DNA of 36,495 nucleotides from positions 1-36,495 of the forward strand of contig CANQHE010000009.1 of the NCBI GenBank assembly GCA_947623735.1, in the 5' to 3' direction. Shown piece by piece: positions 8,369 to 15,898 of this stretch. The DNA comes from an uncultured Bacilli bacterium. GTDB taxonomy: Bacteria; Bacillota_I; Bacilli_A; RF39; UBA660. The stretch's first letter is position 1; every line of letters starts with the position of its first letter. The notes under the pieces were generated by a model. That model was given only the letters and a program-made list of their open reading frames with translations. It ran no database searches and was not told where the DNA came from. Position numbers and translations under genes: made by a program.

Positions 8369-10027
8369 TTAATATTTTAATTTAAAAATTTCTAATCTTT
8401 TTTTCATTCTTTCTTTACCTAAAATTTGCATAATATCATACAAATTAGGTGTCATATCAAGGGTTGTTAAAACAACTCTCATAACCATAGTAAAATCAGC
8501 AATACTCCCTTTATAATTATTAGGATTTTCTTTATATACTTTCATATTTTCTTGATATCCCATTTTAGTACATAATTCTTTTATTTTATTAAACCATTCT
8601 TCTTCTAAATCTTCTTCATTATAATAATTATCTAAATACTCTTCCATAATCTTTATAATCTCATCTTTATCAGTTATCTTTCCCAAATGATATTCAATAT
8701 CTCTATTCCAAGCTTCATCATACATATACCAAGATTTATCAAAAATACCTGCATAATTTTCATAATCTTTACGTGGTTTTTTACCATTTCTCTCAATATT
8801 TAAAAACTTAATTGTATCTGTCTCATTCTTACTTATAATATCATATACTTCTTTATTATATTTTTCCGCCCAATTCTTATATTCTTGATATAATTCTGTA
8901 GCTTTCATCTTGGCAATATAATTCTTACTTATATTATCTAGTTTATCAAGATCAAATAACGCTCCACTTGGACTCATTTTTTTAGGACTAAAAGGAAATT
9001 CATAAAATGGTTTATCCGGATTATTCCCTCGCCACTCTTCATAATTAGAATTAGCAATTGTAAGTACGGCATCTATAACCGCCATAATTGGATAACCTTT
9101 TTCTTCATAATAAAACATTAAAGCTTCAGGATCTTTTCTTTTTGAAATTTTTCTAATCGTATCTCCATCTTTTTTTAATATTAATGACGTATGAATATAT
9201 TTTGGCATCTTATACCCAAAAGTTTTAAATAATTCATAATGTAAAGGAACACTGCTCATCCATTCATTACCTCTTACTACATGAGTAGTCCGCATCAAAT
9301 GATCATCAACTAAATGTGCAAAATGATAAGTTGGAAGTAAATCGCCACTTTTCATGATTGGAACGTCTAAATCATTTTCTGGAAATTCAATTTTCCCTTG
9401 CGTTAAATCTTCAAACACAAATTTTCGATTAAAATCCCCCTGTGATTTAAAACGAATAACAAACTTTTCGCCATTCTTTATTCTCTTCGCAGCTTCATCC
9501 GGTGTTAAATCGCGACATTTCGCATACTTTCCATATATTCCAATTCTTTTTTTACTTTTTTGTTGATAATCTCTTATCTCTGTTAATTCATCAGGTGTTA
9601 AAAAGCATGGATAAGCTCTTCCAATACTAATTAAATATTTCACAAAAGCATGATATATTTCTATTCTCTCACTTTGAATATAAGGTCCATATTCTCCTAC
9701 TACTTTTCCCTGATATTCATATTCATCCGGCATAATATTATAATGATTTAAAATATGATGAATAAAATCTACGGCACCTTCTACAGTTCTTGCTTGGTCG
9801 GTATCTTCATTTCTTAAGAAAAATACTCCGCCACTAGATTTAGCCAGTACATAATTTATTGTTGCACTCATCATATTACCAATATGCATAAACCCTGTCG
9901 GACTTGGGGCATATCTTACAACTTTTGCTCCTTCTTTTAAATTTCTTTCTGGATATATTTTTTCATAATCTTCCGGTGTTTTATCTATATTTGGAAATAT
10001 TAAATCTGCCAAATCTTTATAGGTCAT
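8369..10027 (-). CDS. gltX: Glutamyl-tRNA synthetase
   Basis: VVRYAPSPTGFMHIGNMMSA (HIGH), LRNEDTDQAR, KISKRKDPE (KMSKS-like). Confidence 0.93.
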   Translation of the reverse strand: MTYKDLADLIFPNIDKTPEDYEKIYPERNLKEGAKVVRYAPSPTGFMHIGNMMSATINYVLAKSSGGVFFLRNEDTDQARTVEGAVDFIHHILNHYNIMPDEYEYQGKVVGEYGPYIQSERIEIYHAFVKYLISIGRAYPCFLTPDELTEIRDYQQKSKKRIGIYGKYAKCRDLTPDEAAKRIKNGEKFVIRFKSQGDFNRKFVFEDLTQGKIEFPENDLDVPIMKSGDLLPTYHFAHLVDDHLMRTTHVVRGNEWMSSVPLHYELFKTFGYKMPKYIHTSLILKKDGDTIRKISKRKDPEALMFYYEEKGYPIMAVIDAVLTIANSNYEEWRGNNPDKPFYEFPFSPKKMSPSGALFDLDKLDNISKNYIAKMKATELYQEYKNWAEKYNKEVYDIISKNETDTIKFLNIERNGKKPRKDYENYAGIFDKSWYMYDEAWNRDIEYHLGKITDKDEIIKIMEEYLDNYYNEEDLEEEWFNKIKELCTKMGYQENMKVYKENPNNYKGSIADFTMVMRVVLTTLDMTPNLYDIMQILGKERMKKRLEIFKLKY

Positions 10028-10171
10028 AATTAATCCCTCTTCCTGTACTTTATTTTACTTTAAATTTTTAAAAAAGTAAATGAAAAGTAAAAGAGTTATT
10101 TATATAATTATCTAAATTACTATTTACAATTAAAAAAAAATATACTAAAATACTAACTTCGAGGTGGCAAA

Positions 10172-10978
10172 ATGACAAATCTTTATTCATATTTAAGAAA
10201 TTTATCATTAAATGAAATTTTAACTATCCCTGATTTAACTGATTTATCCGAAGAAGAAAAAATAATCTATACTATTGCTTTTTATGATAAAAATAATTAT
10301 CCTGAAAAAGTTATTAATAATTATTTAAAAAAAGTATCTAAAACTTTTAGTACTAATAATTCGATTATAGAATTAATATCTCATCTTAAATCTTTTTTAA
10401 AAAATAAACCTAAAATCTTTGATATTAATGTCTATCTTAGTTTTAATATTCTAAAAAAAAATCCCCAGAATCAAAAAACCACCAACATGAATCCCATAAT
10501 ATGTCATGAATTAAAAGAGATGTTAAAAGCTGAAGATTATGCTAATATCTTAAATATTTGCAATAATGAAACATATGCCAATGATCCTAATATACAAAGT
10601 TTTAAACTAAAAGTTTTATATCGCTTAAAAAAAGATAACGAAGCCAAAATTCTTCGTCGTAAATTTCCTAATAATTCTATGATCCAATTAGTTTATATTA
10701 ACTATTTAATTGCTAATAAAAGATATAAAAAAGCTTTAAAAAAATGTTCCCGCAATATTTTTAGAAATGATTCAGCAATTCAAAAAAACAGAATAAAATT
10801 ATTATTAATGTTTGAAAGATATGAAGAAGCCTATGTCATTGCATCTGACCCTTTATTTGCTAAAGAATATGATTTCCAAGATTTTAAAAGAAACATTGAA
10901 AGATATTTTCTTCTAAGATTCTTAAAAGTTCTAAAAACCATGGAGAGTGAAAAAACTTCTTTAGCCAGAAAGTTATAA
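10172..10978 (+). CDS. Uncharacterised, possibly TPR-like helical protein
   Basis: Long ORF with upstream gaggtgg SD; C-terminal alternating helical repeats (LKAEDYANILNICNNE..., ANKRYKKALKKCSRNIF). Confidence 0.55.
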   Translation: MTNLYSYLRNLSLNEILTIPDLTDLSEEEKIIYTIAFYDKNNYPEKVINNYLKKVSKTFSTNNSIIELISHLKSFLKNKPKIFDINVYLSFNILKKNPQNQKTTNMNPIICHELKEMLKAEDYANILNICNNETYANDPNIQSFKLKVLYRLKKDNEAKILRRKFPNNSMIQLVYINYLIANKRYKKALKKCSRNIFRNDSAIQKNRIKLLLMFERYEEAYVIASDPLFAKEYDFQDFKRNIERYFLLRFLKVLKTMESEKTSLARKL

Positions 10979-11344
10979 TCCCTTATTATTTTTTAAAAAT
11001 TCCCTTAATACTTTAGTTAAGGCTCTTTTTTCAATTCTTGAAACATAACTTCTTGAAATATGCAGAGTCTTAGCTATTTCTTTTTGGGTTTGTTCTTCTT
11101 CATTTAAAAGTCCATATCTTTTAATTAAAATTTCTTTTTCTCTCGGACTAAGTATTTTAAAATACTTTTTTAAAAGCATTACATTTTCTTTTGTATGTAA
11201 CATATCTATAATATCTATTGAATCATCTTTAATTACTTCCATTAAACTTACTTCATTACCATCTTTATCAAAACCTATCGCATCATTTAAACTAACCGTA
11301 TTATTATTTTTCTTATTACTTCTAAAGTGCATTAATATTTCATT
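10973..11344 (-). CDS. sigK: C-terminal part of split sporulation sigma factor SigK (regions 3/4)
   Basis: NEILMHFRSNKKNNNTVSLNDAIGFDKDGNEVSL...LSPREKEILIKRYGL...QTQKEIAKTLHISRSYVSRIEKRAL; begins exactly at the AATG core. Confidence 0.9.
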   Translation of the reverse strand, partial: NEILMHFRSNKKNNNTVSLNDAIGFDKDGNEVSLMEVIKDDSIDIIDMLHTKENVMLLKKYFKILSPREKEILIKRYGLLNEEEQTQKEIAKTLHISRSYVSRIEKRALTKVLREFLKNNKGL

Positions 11345-13076
11345 CGCGATTATCACTTAAAAGAACAATTTGATCTTCAAACATCGACTTACCAAGCGCT
11401 GTTTGTTTTTTTGATCCTATCAGATCAACGTATATATCTTTGCCATCAGTATAACAATTTTTTATAAATAACTTTAAAAAATTTCTTTTTGATAATAAAT
11501 CTAATTCCTTAAAATTATCCATATAATTATCCAGAATATATATAATCATTTGATTAAATTCTTGATCAGTATAAGATCCTGATTTTTCTATTTTAAGTTC
11601 CTTAATTTTTGCAACAATTTCTTCATCTTCTTGTTTTAAATCTTTTATTTTATTTTGGATATCATTTAATATTTCTTTATCAATACATTGAATACGCGAT
11701 ATATAATTTTTAATACTTATAAGATTTTGATTATGTTTCTTTTCTAAAACTTCTAATTCACTATTTTTCTTATCTTTATTATAATTTTCATTTTTAATAA
11801 TTTTAAATAATTCTTGATATAGTTCACCTGTAATATTTGCGAGTCTCTTAATCCCAGCAAAAACTAAATTATCTCCTTCATTTCCATTAATATTAGAACA
11901 ATTACACTTTTTACCTTTAGATCTCATTTTTAAATCACATATATAATTAAACTTTCTATCCCCATTAAAAAGTGTTACATTTCTAAGTTTTGGCCTCATC
12001 AAATTTCCACAATATTTACATTTCAATATCCCCGATAGAATAGAATTATTTTTAATTGGAAGTCTATATGCTTTATTTTGATTACTATCCAGTAACATTT
12101 GAACTTCTACCCAATCTTTACCTTTAATAATTCCCCGATGTTTGCCTATAGCATTTATCCATTCTTCTTTATCTTTAAGTATAACTCTTCCCATTTTAGT
12201 CTTACCTGTCTTATTATAACTCATAGTGCCATAAGTTCCATCCCAATCAATCTCTTCATTAAATATATCCATATTATTAGTTTTAAAGTAATTAAACATA
12301 TCTTTATCGGCTATTGCATAAACCGGATTAGTAAGTATTTTTTTAAGTCCCCAGCGGGCAAAATCACATTCACGTCTTGTTTTTAAATTATTATTAAGTA
12401 AAAATGTTTCTAAATTAGTTAAAGATTTTAATTCTAAATATTTAGTATATATAAGTTTTATAATCTCTAATTCATCATTTATAGGACTTAATTTATATAT
12501 TGCCACTTTTTTACCATTAATATTAAACTTCTCCATTTTTTGTGACTCATACCCCATTGGTGTATTACCTCCAAGCCAGCGTCCAGTCTTAGCTAGTTCC
12601 ATCATATTATCTTTAATACGCTCAGCTATAGTCTCACGCTCTAATTGGGCAAAAGTCATTGTTATCATAAGCATTGCTCGACCCATTGATGTAGTAGTAT
12701 CAAAACTTTCAGATACACTAACAAATTTAGTATTATATTGTTCTAGTTCATTATACATCTCACAGAAATCTAAAACATTACGGGAAAGTCTATCTAATTT
12801 ATAAACCACTATCATTTTAACTTGTTTATCTTTAACAAGTTGCATCATCTCTTGAAATTGCGGGCGTCTAACATCTTTCCCACTAAAACCCTCGTCTTGT
12901 TTAATAATAATATCTTCTTCCTTCATATTTAGATCAAACTTACTCTTAATATAAGCTTTACATATTTCAATTTGATTTTCTACAGACTCACCTTTACCAG
13001 TAAACTTTGACTTCCGGGAATATATCACATATTTTCTCAGATCATTCCTAATTTTTTTTATATCTTCACTATCCAT
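11340..13076 (-). CDS. Large serine recombinase, SpoIVCA-like
   Basis: VIYSRKSKFTGKGESVENQ, DEGFSGKDVRRPQFQEMM, VYKLDRLSRN, GRAMLMITMTFAQLERETIAERIKDNM, zinc ribbon LKCKYCGNLMRP; encoded in the same direction as sigK. Confidence 0.93.
   Translation of the reverse strand: MDSEDIKKIRNDLRKYVIYSRKSKFTGKGESVENQIEICKAYIKSKFDLNMKEEDIIIKQDEGFSGKDVRRPQFQEMMQLVKDKQVKMIVVYKLDRLSRNVLDFCEMYNELEQYNTKFVSVSESFDTTTSMGRAMLMITMTFAQLERETIAERIKDNMMELAKTGRWLGGNTPMGYESQKMEKFNINGKKVAIYKLSPINDELEIIKLIYTKYLELKSLTNLETFLLNNNLKTRRECDFARWGLKKILTNPVYAIADKDMFNYFKTNNMDIFNEEIDWDGTYGTMSYNKTGKTKMGRVILKDKEEWINAIGKHRGIIKGKDWVEVQMLLDSNQNKAYRLPIKNNSILSGILKCKYCGNLMRPKLRNVTLFNGDRKFNYICDLKMRSKGKKCNCSNINGNEGDNLVFAGIKRLANITGELYQELFKIIKNENYNKDKKNSELEVLEKKHNQNLISIKNYISRIQCIDKEILNDIQNKIKDLKQEDEEIVAKIKELKIEKSGSYTDQEFNQMIIYILDNYMDNFKELDLLSKRNFLKLFIKNCYTDGKDIYVDLIGSKKQTALGKSMFEDQIVLLSDNRE
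11351..11366. repeat. Terminal inverted repeat of skin-like element (C-half side)
   Basis: TATCACTTAAAAGAAC. Confidence 0.9.
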
Positions 13077-13158
13077 AAAATTAATTCCTTTCTGTATATT
13101 ATTACATAAATATTTTTACTATTATTTGTAAATTAAATTCTCTTAATTATAACATATG

Positions 13159-13187
13159 TTTACTTAACCTTTTTTATCTGCTATAAT
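13159..13187 (+). promoter_or_regulatory. Sigma-A-like promoter of skin cargo gene
   Basis: TTTACT-17-TATAAT. Confidence 0.6.
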
Positions 13188-13210
13188 TAATATTAGAAAG
13201 GAGTTAATTT

Positions 13211-14044
13211 ATGGATAATCAAACAAAGAATACCAAATTATATGTATTAATTGCTATTTTATTTGTGTTAGTACTAGCATTAGTGTCATACATTATCTAT
13301 GACAAAACTCAAAACAAAACACCAGTAGAAACTCCAACTACTGATAAAACAAATACTGATGAGGATAGCGATGCTTTAGTTTCTAAAATAGATGATACTA
13401 AAGACTGGATATATGATGCTGAATATACCAAAAATGTAACTGCTGAATCTTATAAAACTAGTTCTAAAACTTACTATTCTAAAGATATTGTTGTGCCTTA
13501 CATAAATATCAAATCATCTTATGTCGAAAGTTCTAACAACGAAATTAAAAGTATATTTGAAGATGCTATCAAAACTTATAACCTTGGTGTAAATGATAAA
13601 ACAACTTATATAGATGAATGTAATTACCAAAAATATAATGACAATGATGTTTTATCTGTTTTATTAACTTATGGTGTTGGTGCTACTGATGTAGTTCACC
13701 CTAAATATTATACTTATAACATTGATTTAAAAACAGGAAAAGAACTAACATATGAAGAAGTATATAATATAGCTGGTTTTACATCTACTAATATTACTTC
13801 TAAAGTTGAAAATGCCATTACAAAAGTTATGCAAGAAAATATGTCAAATTTTTCTTCTGAAAATTATCCTAATGGAACAAATTTTGACACTTATAACAAT
13901 GAAAGTATAAATAATTATAAAAATTCTATTAGCAATAATACATTAAAATATTTTTTAACTGATAATGGCCAATTAAACATTGTCGTTAAATTAAGTATTC
14001 CGGCTGGAACTGGAGAATTTGACACAGTTATTACAGTAGATTAA
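13211..14044 (+). CDS. Membrane-anchored DUF3298/DUF4163-like protein carried by the skin-like element
   Basis: N-terminal TM YVLIAILFVLVLALVSYIIY; DIVVPYINIKSSYVESSNNEIKSIFEDA and GVNDKTTYIDEC...VLLTYGVGATDVVHPKYYTYNIDLKTGKELTYEEVY resembling RsiV/PdaC-type extracellular domains. Confidence 0.65.
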   Translation: MDNQTKNTKLYVLIAILFVLVLALVSYIIYDKTQNKTPVETPTTDKTNTDEDSDALVSKIDDTKDWIYDAEYTKNVTAESYKTSSKTYYSKDIVVPYINIKSSYVESSNNEIKSIFEDAIKTYNLGVNDKTTYIDECNYQKYNDNDVLSVLLTYGVGATDVVHPKYYTYNIDLKTGKELTYEEVYNIAGFTSTNITSKVENAITKVMQENMSNFSSENYPNGTNFDTYNNESINNYKNSISNNTLKYFLTDNGQLNIVVKLSIPAGTGEFDTVITVD

Positions 14045-14058
14045 AAATAAATTACTTT

Positions 14059-14093
14059 AAGTATATAGTTATTTGCTATATGCTTTTTTTATA
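14059..14093 (+). terminator. Intrinsic terminator after 13211-14044
   Basis: GTATATAG-TTATTTG-CTATATGC-TTTTTT. Confidence 0.65.
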
Positions 14094-14156
14094 ACCAAAA
14101 ATATAAAAAAAAATTAATAGTTATTCTAATTTCACATATAATTAATCGGTGATAAT

Positions 14157-14333
14157 ATGAAACTAATAATGAATCTCCCCAGTAATAAGACTGGTTGGAA
14201 TGAGTTTAATCATGAATTTGCCAAATTACAAAGTAAACTTATCTTATTAGGAATTAATAAACTAAATATAAGTTTTGAAACCAAAGAAAAACTTCTATAT
14301 ACCCTATTAGATAAAATAAAAGAAAGATTTTAG
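14157..14333 (+). CDS. 58-aa ORF of unknown function inside the skin-like element, adjacent to the sigK N-half att site (absent from supplied ORF track)
   Basis: MKLIMNLPSNKTGWNEFNHEFAKLQSKLILLGINKLNISFETKEKLLYTLLDKIKERF*; GGTGA upstream. Confidence 0.5.
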   Translation: MKLIMNLPSNKTGWNEFNHEFAKLQSKLILLGINKLNISFETKEKLLYTLLDKIKERF

Positions 14334-14346
14334 TTATATATCAAAA

Positions 14347-14362
14347 GTTCTTTTAAGTGATA
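14347..14362. repeat. Terminal inverted repeat of skin-like element (N-half side)
   Basis: GTTCTTTTAAGTGATA, exact reverse complement of 11351-11366. Confidence 0.9.
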
Positions 14363-14694
14363 GTTGCATTTTCAATACATCTTGCCGCATACGTTGTTAT
14401 TTTAGTAGCTCTACTCTGGTTATAAGAATCTATTCCCTTAATTAACCCAATTGTCCCAATACTAATTAAATCATCAGTATCATACATCTTATTATCAAAT
14501 TTCTTTACAATATGGGCAACTAATCTTAAATTATGCAGAATTAATTTATTTCTTGCTTCTTTATCACCAGCAAGCATTTTCCTAATTGCTTCTTCCTCTT
14601 TTTTTTCCCCTAAAGGCTCCGGGAATACTTGATTTGAATAACTACCAGTAAAAAAGAGCATATCCCGAATTATATTAAGTAAATTTAAAAACAT
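14353..14694 (-). CDS. sigK: N-terminal part of split pro-SigK (pro-sequence, region 2); ends ENATIT* in the integrated state
   Basis: FFTGSYSNQVFPEPL, NLRLVAHIVKKFDNKMYDTDDLISIGTIGLIKGIDSYNQ, KITTYAARCIEN; AGGAAG SD 8 nt before ATG 14694. Confidence 0.92.
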   Translation of the reverse strand: MFLNLLNIIRDMLFFTGSYSNQVFPEPLGEKKEEEAIRKMLAGDKEARNKLILHNLRLVAHIVKKFDNKMYDTDDLISIGTIGLIKGIDSYNQSRATKITTYAARCIENATIT

Positions 14695-14744
14695 AAAAAA
14701 CACTTCCTAATAAACTATATTAGAAAATATATTTTTTTAATACT

Positions 14745-14984
14745 TTACTTCAAAAAGAACTTATCTAAACTAACCTCAAGAATAACACTTATCTTATATA
14801 AATCATATATTGATATTTTTATATCTATTAGTTTTTCCAAACGCTTTAAATAATTAACATCAATCTCAGCATTTAAAGCCAGTTCTTCTAAACTCATATG
14901 GGCTTCTTCTCTAAATTTCTTTATATTTTTCGCTACCATAGTATACATATCTCTATCAAAATTTTCTTCCATAGCTTTCACCAA
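14745..14984 (-). CDS. Small XRE-family HTH protein
   Basis: KNIKKFREEAHMSLEELALNAEIDVNYLKRLEK...SLDKFF. Confidence 0.7.
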   Translation of the reverse strand: MVKAMEENFDRDMYTMVAKNIKKFREEAHMSLEELALNAEIDVNYLKRLEKLIDIKISIYDLYKISVILEVSLDKFFLK

Positions 14985-15022
14985 CTAATATTGTACACTC
15001 TTTTGGTAAATTTAGGAAGTCC

Positions 15023-15286
15023 TTATTCTTCAAAAAACTTATCCATTGTAACATCTAAAACTACAGATATTTTATATAAAGTATTAAGACTCATTCCCTC
15101 TTTACCAAATGTTGATTCAAAACGTCTTAAAAAATCATTAGATACCCCAATATCTAAAGCCAACTGTTCTTGCGTAATACCTGCTATCTTTCGATACTTC
15201 CTCACATTTCTTGCTACTACTTCAATAATATTTACATTAAAATTAAATTCTCTTTTAAATGTTGTCATTAGCCTTTTCATCTCCAC
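15023..15286 (-). CDS. Small XRE-family HTH protein, paralogue of 14745-14984
   Basis: NVRKYRKIAGITQEQLALDIGVSNDFLRRFES...TMDKFFEE. Confidence 0.8.
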   Translation of the reverse strand: MEMKRLMTTFKREFNFNVNIIEVVARNVRKYRKIAGITQEQLALDIGVSNDFLRRFESTFGKEGMSLNTLYKISVVLDVTMDKFFEE

Positions 15287-15493
15287 TATTATTTTACTAG
15301 TTTACAAGATTTTAATCTATGAAGTTATACTTCCTTATCTTATCTTTTCATCTACTTTCTATGATAAATTATAAATTAAAAAAGGCATTTAAACAAGAGG
15401 AAAATTTTAGCTTTTTTTGTCGAGTTTGTGTCAAATTTCAATATTATTGATATTTTATAAAACATATTGTATCTTAAATAAAAATAACATTTT

Positions 15494-15520
15494 AAAAAAA
15501 CTAGAGTTCTGTTACTCTAG
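15494..15520 (-). terminator. Intrinsic terminator
   Basis: CTAGAGT-AACAGA-ACTCTAG followed by TTTTTTT on the minus strand. Confidence 0.6.
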
Positions 15521-15525
15521 CAATC

Positions 15526-15640
15526 TTTTTTAGTCCCTACTTGACGGCTTAGGTACTCCTCTTTTTTGGTTCCCACTTAACGGTTAGGGTCCTCCTCTTT
15601 TTTAGTTCCCATTTAACGGCTTGGGTACTCCTCTTTTTTT
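15526..15640. repeat. Three tandem 36-bp hairpin-forming repeats
   Basis: TTTTTT-AGTYCCYAYTTRACGGCTTRGGTACTCCTC-like units starting at 15526, 15562, 15598 and ending in poly-T at 15634. Confidence 0.8.
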
Positions 15641-15793
15641 ATACTTTCGTATAAATAAAATATATCATATAAGAAATAAAATGTCAAACTAACAAGCTTT
15701 CATAATACTATTAATTCCTCAAAAATTCTATATACACTAAATTTACAATATCTTTACAAATAAAAAAGATCGAGCAGCGAACTCTAATCTCAA

Positions 15794-15856
15794 TTATCTT
15801 ACTAAGGCAAAGATTTCCACTTTTTTAGCTCCCTACTAAGGCAAGGGTCTTCCCGC
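15794..15856. repeat. Two related tandem hairpin units (34-bp period) with shared ACTAAGGCAA
   Basis: atcttACTAAGGCAAagatttccac and ttttttagctccctACTAAGGCAAgggtcttcccgc. Confidence 0.6.
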
Positions 15857-15898
15857 TTTCATAAATAAAATATACCACAAAAGCACTCACTTGTCAAA

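Larger units (their letters stand above)
11341..14370 (-). mobile_element. skin-like sigK-intervening element (about 3.03 kb) bounded by AATG cores and 16-bp inverted repeats
   Basis: CATT (+) at 11341-11344 and 14367-14370; inverted repeats TATCACTTAAAAGAAC 11351-11366 and GTTCTTTTAAGTGATA 14347-14362; excision restores a 705-nt sigK frame (337+368). Confidence 0.9.

Noticed and set aside
10973-11356. Independent small sigma factor with GTG start (MIIANEILMHF...)
   Set aside because: It lacks region 2 and begins exactly at the skin att core; it is the second exon-like half of sigK.
14135-14142. CATATAAT as a sigma-E/sigma-K -10 box for the 58-aa skin ORF
   Set aside because: The start site would fall on or next to the Shine-Dalgarno and I could not find a convincing -35; AT-rich sequence makes chance matches likely.
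14898-15374. 158-aa plus-strand ORF
   Set aside because: Antisense to two XRE genes with clear HTH motifs.
15526-15860. CRISPR array (36-bp periodicity)
   Set aside because: The 36-bp units are directly contiguous, with no unique spacers and no cas genes nearby.
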